From: Marinobacterium zhoushanense
GTDB lineage: Bacteria > Pseudomonadota > Gammaproteobacteria > Pseudomonadales > Balneatricaceae
Reading direction: 5' to 3'
DNA length: 64,000 nt
Assembly: GCF_014641945.1 (NCBI RefSeq)
Contig: NZ_BMIJ01000001.1
Span: 372,001 to 436,000, forward strand
Of this stretch, positions 54,874 to 62,231 are shown in pieces. The notes under the pieces were generated by a model that searched no databases, had not been told where the DNA came from, and saw only the letters and a list, made by a program, of their open reading frames with translations. The position numbers were made by a program, and so were the translations under genes. The number at the start of each line of letters is the position of its first letter. The stretch's first letter is position 1.

Positions 54874-55893
54874 ATGAGTCAATTGGAAGAAACACAAGAA
54901 TCGCTTTCTCGGATGCAGGCATTTGACCCAAAAAGTCTTGCTAGGGAGGAAGAGCTTGGCCGGAACTTTGATTTTTCCGCTATTGTAGCTCCTGCGGCAA
55001 AATTAATACGCCTCTATAACCAACTCGGATTATCAACACTTGATGACTTTCCTGACCCAATTCTCGTACAGATAAAGCAGCAAGCTGACGCAGACTTTAA
55101 TAGATTTCAGCAGGTGATTGACTTTGATCCAACGACAGTTCAAAACCAGAACCCAACACAGCCTAGGGATCAGTTGATTCAGCAAGTTACGGCTGCCTAC
55201 GATCCCGCGTTCCAAAAATTGTTTCCTTTTATTTCATATGGCACAAGTAAGGCTGTTGATTTCCAAAGAATGGAAAATGAAGCACGTGCAATGCTTCAAA
55301 ATGTAAGGGATGAGGCTTCAGAAATAACAGAGCAACTAAATGAGCACCAAGAGCAGGCTCAAGGTGTCTTAGCCGATGTCAGAAGGGTAGCTGCCGAGCA
55401 AGGTGTTTCACAGCAGGCTATCTACTTCAAAGAAGAAGCAGAGGCGCATGAAGCTCTTGCCGAAACATGGCGTCAGAGAACCATTAAACTAGCTTGGAGC
55501 TTGGGTGGATACGCCTTCATCAGTATTTTCTTCCATAAATGGGCATGGCTACAGCCGGAAGATACAATTCAATCTGTCCAGCTTGTCACCAGTAAAATTC
55601 TTATATTTGGTGTTATATCTTACATGCTATTTCTGTCCGCGAAGAATTTCCTGTCACATAAACACAGCGCGATAATTAATAAGCACAGGCAAAATGCGTT
55701 AATGACGTATACGGCAATTACCGACTCCGCTTCAACAGAAGAAAGTAAGGACATCGTTCTTAATCATGCATCCGCGTGTATTTTTTCACCCCAAGATACA
55801 GGCTTTATTAAATCTGAGTCTTCGCAATCTACTAGCACAAGATCAATTGTTGAGCTTTTGCCAAAAACTTCGATGAAGCTGGATTCACAGTAG
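54874..55893 (+). CDS. Cassette gene A: membrane protein with coiled coil, unknown function
   Basis: The 339-residue protein starts at an ATG behind AAGGAG. It has a helical N-terminal half with coiled-coil character (about 130-190: NVRDEASEITEQLNEHQEQ). Two membrane segments (about 205-225 and 240-260) and a cytoplasmic tail follow. The tail phrase HRQNALMTYTAITDSAS recalls conserved hypothetical proteins seen near defence genes. Low GC and position between attC-like sites mark it as a cassette. No function is assigned. Confidence 0.7.
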   Translation: MSQLEETQESLSRMQAFDPKSLAREEELGRNFDFSAIVAPAAKLIRLYNQLGLSTLDDFPDPILVQIKQQADADFNRFQQVIDFDPTTVQNQNPTQPRDQLIQQVTAAYDPAFQKLFPFISYGTSKAVDFQRMENEARAMLQNVRDEASEITEQLNEHQEQAQGVLADVRRVAAEQGVSQQAIYFKEEAEAHEALAETWRQRTIKLAWSLGGYAFISIFFHKWAWLQPEDTIQSVQLVTSKILIFGVISYMLFLSAKNFLSHKHSAIINKHRQNALMTYTAITDSASTEESKDIVLNHASACIFSPQDTGFIKSESSQSTSTRSIVELLPKTSMKLDSQ

Positions 55894-55895
55894 TC

Positions 55896-55948
55896 ATTTA
55901 ACAAGCAAAGCCAGCAGATGCTACGCACCGCTGCTTTGAGCGTTAGTG
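55896..55948 (+). other. attC-like site 1
   Basis: ATTTAAC (55896-55902) and GTTAGTG (55942-55948) bracket imperfect arms AAGCAAAGCCAGCAG and CTGCTTTGAGC with a bulged base, the asymmetric structure typical of attC. Length is 53 bases, close to the classic short type. ATTTAAC complements the left core GTTAAAT of the same cassette perfectly. Confidence 0.7.
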
Positions 55949-55971
55949 AAACAAAACATAATGGAGTAACT

Positions 55972-56808
55972 ATGTACTTCCATGTCGTAATAAACTCAAA
56001 AACAAAAAAATCTGTTGAAATATATAAAAACGATTTATCAGAGGAGCAACTAATCCAAGGTTTCGTGGAACCATATGAAACTGATGAACATATCATGGTT
56101 CAAGGAAGAGCAGTACCGCCCTCTGACATTGAAAAGATATCAATTTACAAATCACAAAAGAGCTCAAAAGAGCTTATACAAGCGATAAAATATCGGGATA
56201 GCAGCAGTAGTGTACTGTTTTTAGGTGGTCCATCATATGGTCTACAAGCAGCAACAGAAGGAGAGAATGTTTCCGACGAATATATCAAGGGACCACCTGG
56301 ATATAAAAAGCAGAAAAAACAGATTCAAACATCTAAACAGAAATCGAAAAATCAACTAAACAACGTTTTTGTTGTTCATGGACATGACGATGCTTTCAAA
56401 AACGATTGTGAGTCATTTTTACACGGGATCGGTATTAAACCCATAGTTCTTCATAGACAGACAGACGAAGGATTAACTGTAATCGAGAAATTTGAAAAGC
56501 ATTCAGAAGTTGCATTCGCTATTGTATTATTGTCTCCAGACGACCTTTGTCTTCCAAAAGATGATTTGGAAAAAACTGATGATCAACGAGATTATAATTT
56601 CAGAGCAAGGCAAAATGTCATTTTTGAACTAGGATATTTTATTGGAAAGCTCGGCAGATCCAATGTTGTATGCCTATACAAAGAAGGTGTAGAAATACCT
56701 TCTGACCTTTCTGGTTTTATTTATAAAAAAGTGCAAGATGATATCGAGCAAGTAGGTTTCTCCCTAATCAAGGAACTAAAAGCAGCAGGTCTGAAAGTGA
56801 ATTTATAA
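55972..56808 (+). CDS. Cassette gene B: TIR-like (PF10137-type) nucleotide-binding protein
   Basis: The 278-residue product has an N-terminal domain (1-115), a Lys/Gln-rich linker and a TIR-like domain at about 130-278. Key stretches are NNVFVVHGHDDAFKNDCESF, VAFAIVLLSPDDLCLP and RARQNVIFELGYFIGKLGR. Glu219 stands where catalytic TIR NADases carry their glutamate. PF10137 domains are known effectors of CBASS and Pycsar anti-phage systems, which destroy NAD+. No cyclase lies beside it, so the N-terminal domain may sense the trigger. AT-rich, between attC-like sites. Confidence 0.82.
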   Translation: MYFHVVINSKTKKSVEIYKNDLSEEQLIQGFVEPYETDEHIMVQGRAVPPSDIEKISIYKSQKSSKELIQAIKYRDSSSSVLFLGGPSYGLQAATEGENVSDEYIKGPPGYKKQKKQIQTSKQKSKNQLNNVFVVHGHDDAFKNDCESFLHGIGIKPIVLHRQTDEGLTVIEKFEKHSEVAFAIVLLSPDDLCLPKDDLEKTDDQRDYNFRARQNVIFELGYFIGKLGRSNVVCLYKEGVEIPSDLSGFIYKKVQDDIEQVGFSLIKELKAAGLKVNL

Positions 56809-56809
56809 T

Positions 56810-56891
56810 TACTAACAATTGCATACACCCAACTTTGCTCGCCGTTTCGTTCGTTACACTCTGGGCAAAGTGGGTGATGCAGGCGTTATAC
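56810..56891 (+). other. attC-like site 2
   Basis: TACTAACAA (from 56810) and GGCGTTATAC (to 56891) bracket long arms TGCATACACCCAACTTTGC (56820-56838) and GCAAAGTGGGTGATGCA (56865-56881), with extra unpaired bases on one strand as in genuine attC. TACTAAC matches the complement of the upstream cassette's GTTAGTG at 6 of 7 positions. Confidence 0.8.
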
Positions 56892-56918
56892 ATTATTCGT
56901 AACGAGAGGAGAAGTCTA

Positions 56919-57317
56919 ATGCCAGCGACAGAAATTAGCCTGATGTTGAGAGCGATTGACTACGCAATAGACTTGCTCCGAGAAAGATCAGCTCGCTCAG
57001 AGAAGGAACAATTGCTACAGCGTAAATTTGTCGAATCCTTCCGAGAGGCGCTAATACAAACGAAAGCATATATGGCAGATAGAAGAGACAATTTACCCAG
57101 CGCAACTAGGGATAGAGAGCTACAACTTTCGCAAGCTTGGAATCAGGTTGGGTTGTGTGGCCGCGATCTTGAACCCGACGGTGATTTCTACGAAGTGTAT
57201 TTCAAAAAGTCTGATTTTTGGTCAGACCCTCGAGCTTGGGATCTTTCGAATGACAAGAACCTCGATATTAGCTTAGAAAAAGCTGAATTCGCTGCTAATA
57301 AGTATTTAGGAAGTTAA
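56919..57317 (+). CDS. Cassette gene C: small unknown protein
   Basis: From the ATG at 56919 (GAGGAGAAG upstream) the product is 132 residues, soluble, helical in its first half (SLMLRAIDYAIDLLRERSAR) and mixed afterwards, with no signal or membrane segment. I do not recognise a family. It lies between attC-like site 2 and a GTTAGGC core at 57335; its own attC seems truncated or degenerate. Confidence 0.65.
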   Translation: MPATEISLMLRAIDYAIDLLRERSARSEKEQLLQRKFVESFREALIQTKAYMADRRDNLPSATRDRELQLSQAWNQVGLCGRDLEPDGDFYEVYFKKSDFWSDPRAWDLSNDKNLDISLEKAEFAANKYLGS

Positions 57318-57470
57318 ATAATGAATAATAGCCTGTTAGGCATCACAGCAACTTATTAAACCGGCGGCAATTTAGATCAGACGATCGTCGCCGCAGGCCG
57401 CATGAATGTTGAGCCTTTAGCCGACAGGAAATGCCGCCGGGTTAATAACCTAGAAGGAAACAATGAAAAT
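57318..57470. repeat. GTTAGGC core and 96-base inverted repeat between cassettes C and D
   Basis: GTTAGGC (57335-57341) is a perfect GTTRRRY core, and cassette D ends in GTCTAAC, matching its complement 6/7. Further on, TTATTAAACCGGCGGCA (57353-57369) and TGCCGCCGGGTTAATAA (57432-57448) pair at 16 of 17 positions around a 62-base centre containing GACGATCGTC. This may be an unusual second attC or a small non-autonomous inverted-repeat element. Confidence 0.6.
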
Positions 57471-57932
57471 ATGACAGAATTTTTAATGGGCATTCTCTCT
57501 AGTATCGTAGCTACAGCTTTGATTACCGCTGTAGTTAAGTGGGGTTGGCCAAGTTTTAAAGACAAATGCCTTTATAACGGAGTTAGGATAGCAGGCACAT
57601 GGGATATTACTGAAGTACGGAATAGCAAGAATGTCAAAGTAGGTAGAATCGAGTTAAAGCAGCAGGGGCGCATTATAACCGGCACTAGCACCCGAACAAA
57701 AACACGTGACGGGAAAAAGTCGGAACGAAATTTTCAATATCATGGTTCTATTAGTGGTCATCAGGTAACCTTAACTTTCGAGGACGCTAAAGGGGTTGGC
57801 TTTGATACTGGAACCTATGTTTTTATAGTTCAAAACGATAGTAAAACGATGGTGGGTATGGCTACCTTCCATGGCAAAACAGAAAATAAAATCGTCTCTG
57901 AGCCACGAACCTTGATCAAGGCGGTGTCTTAA
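57471..57932 (+). CDS. Cassette gene D: one-TM protein with beta-rich domain (Cap15/lipocalin-like layout)
   Basis: The 153-residue product has an N-terminal membrane segment (about 3-24, FLMGILSSIVATALITAVV) and then a beta-strand-rich domain. Repeated strand-turn patterns (GTWDITEVRNSKN, GRIELKQQGRIITGTST, YHGSISGHQVTLTFEDAKG) suggest a small beta-barrel. Membrane-anchored beta-barrels of this size include Cap15 CBASS effectors, but those have two membrane segments, so this is only a layout resemblance. Confidence 0.6.
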   Translation: MTEFLMGILSSIVATALITAVVKWGWPSFKDKCLYNGVRIAGTWDITEVRNSKNVKVGRIELKQQGRIITGTSTRTKTRDGKKSERNFQYHGSISGHQVTLTFEDAKGVGFDTGTYVFIVQNDSKTMVGMATFHGKTENKIVSEPRTLIKAVS

Positions 57933-57935
57933 AAT

Positions 57936-58025
57936 GTCTAACAATAGCCTGATGTACGCCGCTATCGCGGCTGAGACCACCACTTCGCTGGCGCTACGTT
58001 CCGGCCCCATAGGCAAGCGTTTGCG
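57936..58025 (+). other. attC-like site 4
   Basis: GTCTAACAATAGCCTGATG at the left is a perfect RYYYAAC core with the usual AAT continuation. CATAGGCAAGCGTTTGCG at the right carries the typical AAGCGTT ending. The GCCT/AGGC arms pair; an internal GCCGC-TATC-GCGGC mini-stem lies between. Confidence 0.65.
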
Positions 58026-58040
58026 TGTCAGAGAGTACCG

Positions 58041-58367
58041 ATGAACTTACTATTCGTATGTAGCGAAAATAGATTAAGAAGCCCAACCGGAGAAGAGGTT
58101 TTCTCCGCTTATGAGGGCATTAATGCCATTGGGGCTGGTACCAACAATGACGCGGATACTCCGGTGAGCGGTGATCTTATTGAGTGGGCAGATATCATCT
58201 TCGTTATGGAGAATAAGCATCGCAATAAGATATCGAAAAAGTATAAGGATCTATTAAAGGGTAAAAAGCTAGTGTGCCTTGATATACCCGACAACTATGA
58301 TCGCATGGACCCCGTATTGGTCCGCTTGTTGGAAAGCAAGGTTTCCAAGCATGTCCGCCTTACGTAA
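58041..58367 (+). CDS. Cassette gene E: low-molecular-weight protein tyrosine phosphatase-like protein
   Basis: The 108-residue protein starts LLFVCSENRLRSPTGEEVF, the C-x5-R-S phosphatase loop. The second acidic motif (CLDIPDNYDRMDPVLV) has the general-acid Asp region of the COG4551 predicted tyrosine phosphatases. It is shorter than classic LMW-PTPs (about 150) but normal for this group. It is the last gene of the array, preceded by attC-like site 4; a clear attC after it is not seen. Confidence 0.75.
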   Translation: MNLLFVCSENRLRSPTGEEVFSAYEGINAIGAGTNNDADTPVSGDLIEWADIIFVMENKHRNKISKKYKDLLKGKKLVCLDIPDNYDRMDPVLVRLLESKVSKHVRLT

Positions 58368-58440
58368 GCCACTGATAAAGTGGCCATCCCCTCCTTCAAT
58401 ATAATCAAGCCACCTTCCCGTAAATCCTAAATCAACTAAT

Positions 58441-58473
58441 AAATAAGCCCCCATCTCTGGAGGCTTATTTTCT
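58441..58473. terminator. Terminator between cassette array and glcG-like gene
   Basis: AAATAAGCCcCC, a small loop and GGaGGCTTATTT form a stem with T-rich flank on the plus strand and a weaker one on the minus strand. Confidence 0.75.
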
Positions 58474-58498
58474 ATCCGAGCCTTATTTCTTACAGACT

Positions 58499-58936
58499 CT
58501 ATAGCTCCCCCGCATCCGCAACCAACCCCGCCGCCTCAATCCCAAACACAGCACACTGCTCATCAACATCCGACAGATCGCCGCTGATCCCTACCGCGCC
58601 GATAATCTCGTTGTCGCTGTTACGGATCAGTACACCACCGGGCACCGGCACGATCTTGCCCTGTGCCAGGGTATTTAACGCGGAGATAAATGCCGGGCGG
58701 TTTTGTGCGTCCTCGCCCAGGGCGCGGGAGGATTTGCCCATGGCGACAGCGCCCCAGGCTTTGCCGATGGCGACGTCCGGGCGGATAATGCTGGCGCCAT
58801 CCTGGCGCTGCAGCGAGATCAGCGTGCCGCCGGCGTCCAGTATCGCCACGGTTAACGGTGCAGTGTTGAGTTCAAGGCTTTTGCCGAATGCGGCGCGGGT
58901 GATGGTGATCGAGCTTTCCAGATCGAGTTTGCCCAT
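58499..58936 (-). CDS. GlcG/HbpS-family protein
   Basis: The 145-residue protein has the GlcG (DUF336) pattern: an N-terminal helix, VAILDAGGTLISLQRQDGAS, AIGKAWGAVAMGKSSR, PVPGGVLIRNSDNEIIGAVGISG and a final Asp/Glu-Gln-Cys region. Members bind haem or cobalamin, or are found next to glycolate oxidase genes without known role. Its position downstream of the bhc operon fits glyoxylate/glycolate metabolism. It is transcribed leftward, probably as the last gene of that cluster. Confidence 0.83.
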   Translation of the reverse strand: MGKLDLESSITITRAAFGKSLELNTAPLTVAILDAGGTLISLQRQDGASIIRPDVAIGKAWGAVAMGKSSRALGEDAQNRPAFISALNTLAQGKIVPVPGGVLIRNSDNEIIGAVGISGDLSDVDEQCAVFGIEAAGLVADAGEL

Positions 58937-59037
58937 TTTCCACTCTCCTCTAAGAGATTAATTGTATTTATTTGAAGCTAGAGTTCGGTTTTAAACGGTA
59001 AAACGGAACGCGAATTCGTTTATTGGAGATGGCGCAA

Positions 59038-59886
59038 TCAAGCTGGATCTAAGTAATCCGTACTCAAGGCGTTGAACTGCTGCTGACGGGCGAAACGTCC
59101 GATCAGTTGCTTGGCATTGTGATCGCAGTCGATATCGCTGCCGGTATGGAGCTGAAGCAGCGACCGGTAGACCGCCTTGACCCCTTCTTCGTAGGCGCGG
59201 TGGCCGTTGAAGTGGATCCGCACGCCCCGCTGGCTCAGTTCGTCGATGCTCAGCTCTGACTTGGCGTAGTCGATCAGCATCAGCGGCAGGTCGGTCACAT
59301 TACTCAGCAGCTCCAGCAGCGCTTCGGATGTGTGGCCGAAGAGGCAGATACCGTCGACACCGGTGCGACTGTAGGCAGCCACACGCTTCACTATCTGCTC
59401 GTAGGGTTGCTGGGCGTGGGTGCGGGCGAATATTGCCATGCCGCTCTCTCGACGCGCGCTGAGCGCGGCGTGCAGTTTGCTGCACCCCTCTTCGATGCTG
59501 CTCAGGTTCAGCTCCGGCTGTTTGTAGCGCCTGGGGATAACTGTGTCTTCGATGGTGATGACGGCGGCACCGGCGTGTTCGAGTTCGGTGACCGTGCGCA
59601 TCACGTTGAGGGCGTTGCCGTAGCCGTTATCGCCATCGACGATCACCGGCAGGTTGGAGGCCTGACACACGCGGCGCGCCTGGTCGGCCAGTTCGCTGAG
59701 GGTCAGCAGATAGATATCCGGCACGCCGAGGGCCATCAACGAGGTGACCGAGCCGCCGAGTATGCCGACCGAGAAGCCGATCTCCTGGGCCATGCGTGAC
59801 GAGAGGGGATCGAAAACCGAGGCGCATCGTACGCACTGCCGAGTCTCCAGCAGTTCACGTAGACGCAGTCGTGCAGCAGAACTCAT
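59038..59886 (-). CDS. Isocitrate lyase/PEP mutase-superfamily protein (oxaloacetate decarboxylase-like)
   Basis: The 282-residue TIM-barrel protein has VFDPLSSRMAQEIGFS, VIVDGDNGYGNALNVMRTV with the metal Asp residues and VITIEDTVIPRRYKQ. FARTHAQ replaces the catalytic KKCGH loop of lyases. It is most like the PA4872-type oxaloacetate decarboxylase group. In this context, downstream of bhcABCD, which makes oxaloacetate, it may convert oxaloacetate to pyruvate, or cleave a related C4 acid. Start ATG at 59886. Confidence 0.78.
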   Translation of the reverse strand: MSSAARLRLRELLETRQCVRCASVFDPLSSRMAQEIGFSVGILGGSVTSLMALGVPDIYLLTLSELADQARRVCQASNLPVIVDGDNGYGNALNVMRTVTELEHAGAAVITIEDTVIPRRYKQPELNLSSIEEGCSKLHAALSARRESGMAIFARTHAQQPYEQIVKRVAAYSRTGVDGICLFGHTSEALLELLSNVTDLPLMLIDYAKSELSIDELSQRGVRIHFNGHRAYEEGVKAVYRSLLQLHTGSDIDCDHNAKQLIGRFARQQQFNALSTDYLDPA

Positions 59887-59958
59887 GATCGGTACCTGTT
59901 TTAATCGATGGTAAAGCGTCGGAAGTGCCCCCTCGCCAGGCGAGGGGGATGTGCGGTG

Positions 59959-60978
59959 TTACAGTGCGATCTGGGTGGCCAGACCTTGCTCGAGCGCCAG
60001 CTTGGCGGCAGCCGAAGCCACGGCGAGATCCTGCAGGCCCACGCCGGTGCCGTCGAACAGGGTGATCTCCTGGTCGTCACGACGGCCGGGATGGGTGCCG
60101 TTGATCACCTGGCCGATTGGCGTGATGTCGCTTTCGCTGATCAGCCCTGAGGCCACTGCATGCTGGGCTTCGCCGATGGAGATCGACTGAGCCACCTCAT
60201 CGGTGAACACGCTCGCCGCCGCCAGCAGCTCAGGATCGACCTCCATCTTGCCCTTGGTGTCGGTGCCCATGCAGGCGATGTGAGTACCCGGCTTGATCCA
60301 ATCCCTCATCTGCAGCGGTTCGAACGCCGAAGTGATGGTGATGATCACGTCCGCCTGCGCGCCCAACCGGTCCTGCTCGACCGCTTCGAACGGCACACGC
60401 AGTTCGTCGCACACCGCGGCCAGACGGCTCAGGTATTCCGGGTGCGGGTTCCACGCCACCACCTTTTCGAACTCACGCTGCTCAAGCGCGGCGCGCAGTT
60501 GGAAGGTGGACTGGTGCCCTGCTCCGACCATGCCCAGTACCTTGGCGTCCTTGCGGGCCAGGTAGGCGATGGACACGGCTGAGGCGGCGGCGGTGCGCAC
60601 GGCGGTCAGGTAGTTGCCGCCAACCAGCGCTTTCAGGCGGCCGGTATCGGGGTCGAACAGGATCACCGTGGACTGGTGGTTGGTCAGGTTCTTTTGTACG
60701 TTGCCCGGCCAGTAACCGCCGGATTTGACGCCGAGGACCATGCCGGCGCGGTCGAAACCGGATTTGAAGCCGTACAGGGCATCGGCATGGCCGATCGCCT
60801 CACGCACCACCGGGAAGTTGTAGGCATCGCCGCGCGCCATGGCGCCGAATACGCTCTCGACCGCCTTGAACGCCTCGGGGCGGCCGACGATCTGTTCGCA
60901 GACCGCTTCGGATACGACCGAGACCAGGGTATCTCGCTCGGTTCCGTTTACACCTGCTGCATTAGCAAGAGTCGTCAT
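59959..60978 (-). CDS. bhcD: Iminosuccinate reductase BhcD (ornithine cyclodeaminase family)
   Basis: The 339-residue protein has the mu-crystallin/OCD fold. GGYWPGNVQKNLTNHQSTVIL (cited in part) and LKALVGGNYLTAVRTAAAS form the substrate region, and VLGMVGAGHQSTFQLRAAL the NAD site. ACMGTDTKGKMEVDPEL is also typical. OCD-family members reduce cyclic or linear imines. Placed after bhcA, bhcB and bhcC it is the BhcD component that reduces iminosuccinate to aspartate, closing the beta-hydroxyaspartate cycle. ATG with GAGGAGAG upstream. Confidence 0.88.
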   Translation of the reverse strand: MTTLANAAGVNGTERDTLVSVVSEAVCEQIVGRPEAFKAVESVFGAMARGDAYNFPVVREAIGHADALYGFKSGFDRAGMVLGVKSGGYWPGNVQKNLTNHQSTVILFDPDTGRLKALVGGNYLTAVRTAAASAVSIAYLARKDAKVLGMVGAGHQSTFQLRAALEQREFEKVVAWNPHPEYLSRLAAVCDELRVPFEAVEQDRLGAQADVIITITSAFEPLQMRDWIKPGTHIACMGTDTKGKMEVDPELLAAASVFTDEVAQSISIGEAQHAVASGLISESDITPIGQVINGTHPGRRDDQEITLFDGTGVGLQDLAVASAAAKLALEQGLATQIAL

Positions 60979-61031
60979 TCAATCTCTCCTCTCGTGAAGG
61001 CCTGCTGCCCCTGAGGGCAGCAGGAGTGGGA

Positions 61032-62195
61032 TCAGTACGCCTTACCGCGGGCGGATACCGGCCACAGGGTTTCGACCTTGCCGTTACGTACGCCGACGTA
61101 GTAGTCGTGTACGTTGCAGGTCGGGTCACAGTGGCCCGGCACCAGGCGCAGCTTGTCGTTCACCTTCAGCGCACCGTTCGGATCGGAGATCACGCCATGC
61201 TCGTCGGAGCACTTGATGTACTCCACATCGTCGCGGCCGAAGACAAACGGCAGACCGCTGTCCACTGACTGTGCCTTCAGACCGGCGTCGCAGATCGCCT
61301 TGTCGGTCTTGGCGTGGCTCATGACGCTGGTGAGGATAAACAGGGCGTTCTCCCACTCCCCCTGGTCGATACGCTTGCCGTCCCTGTCGAGAATGCGGCC
61401 GTAGTCGGCATCCATGAAGGCGTAGGAACCGCACTGCAGCTCGTTGTAGACCCCGGAGTTACTCTCGAAGTAGTAGGAGCCGGTGCCGCCGCCGGAGACC
61501 AGTTCCGGTTCCAGCCCCACCTCCTTGAGGCCATCCACGGCGGCCTTGACCTGGGCGATGGCGATATCCAGCTTCTCCTTGCGCGCCTCGTAGGTATCCA
61601 GGTGCTGCATGGCGCCCTGGTAGGCCTGGATGCCGGTGAACTTCAGGTTGGCGGCGGCGTCGATCGCCTGAGCGATCTGGACTACAGCCTCGGTGGTGGT
61701 GACGCCGCAACGGCCCGCGCCACAGTCGATCTCGACGAAGCACTCCAGCTCGGTACCGTGCTTCTGCGCGGCGGCCGACAGTTCGGCGACGTTGTCGATG
61801 TCATCGACGCAGACGATGGTGCGCGCACCCAGTTTCGGCAGTTGCGCCAGGCGGTCCAGTTTCAGCGGATCGCGGACCTGGTTGGAAACCAGGATGTCCT
61901 TGATGCCACCGCGGGCGAACACTTCTGCTTCGGAGACCTTCTGGCAGCAGACGCCGATGGCGCCGCCCAGTTCTTCCTGCAGCTTGGCCACATCCACCGA
62001 CTTGTGCATCTTGCCGTGAACCCGGTGGCGCATGCCGTGGGCCTTGGCGTAGTCGCCCATCTTCTTGATGTTACGCTCCAGGGCATCCAGATCGAGGATC
62101 AGACAGGGGGTCTGGATATCGGCTTCATCCATGCCCGGTACGGCTGGAACGTCGTAGCCTACTTCGAGGTCGTGCAGATCAGTTTGTGCGTTCAC
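61032..62195 (-). CDS. bhcC: Beta-hydroxyaspartate aldolase BhcC
   Basis: The 387-residue PLP enzyme has the alanine-racemase/D-threonine aldolase fold. The cofactor Lys lies in HRVHGKMHKSVDVAK, IQTPCLILDLDALERNI is the N-terminal motif, and ECFVEIDCGAGRCGV and GGGTGSYYFE are also present. The C-terminal metal site (PGHCDPTCN) is that of D-3-hydroxyaspartate/D-threonine aldolases. BhcC condenses glycine and glyoxylate to beta-hydroxyaspartate. Start is GTG at 62195 with AGGAG upstream. Gene order bhcABCD supports the call. Confidence 0.9.
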   Translation of the reverse strand: MNAQTDLHDLEVGYDVPAVPGMDEADIQTPCLILDLDALERNIKKMGDYAKAHGMRHRVHGKMHKSVDVAKLQEELGGAIGVCCQKVSEAEVFARGGIKDILVSNQVRDPLKLDRLAQLPKLGARTIVCVDDIDNVAELSAAAQKHGTELECFVEIDCGAGRCGVTTTEAVVQIAQAIDAAANLKFTGIQAYQGAMQHLDTYEARKEKLDIAIAQVKAAVDGLKEVGLEPELVSGGGTGSYYFESNSGVYNELQCGSYAFMDADYGRILDRDGKRIDQGEWENALFILTSVMSHAKTDKAICDAGLKAQSVDSGLPFVFGRDDVEYIKCSDEHGVISDPNGALKVNDKLRLVPGHCDPTCNVHDYYVGVRNGKVETLWPVSARGKAY

Positions 62196-62231
62196 TATTG
62201 TTCTCCTGTAGTTGGTCTACTTATCAGCCGT

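Noticed and set aside
54800..58440. Reading the array as a prophage or IS remnant
   Set aside because: There are no phage structural genes, no transposase and no long terminal repeats. The attC-like reciprocity explains the layout better.
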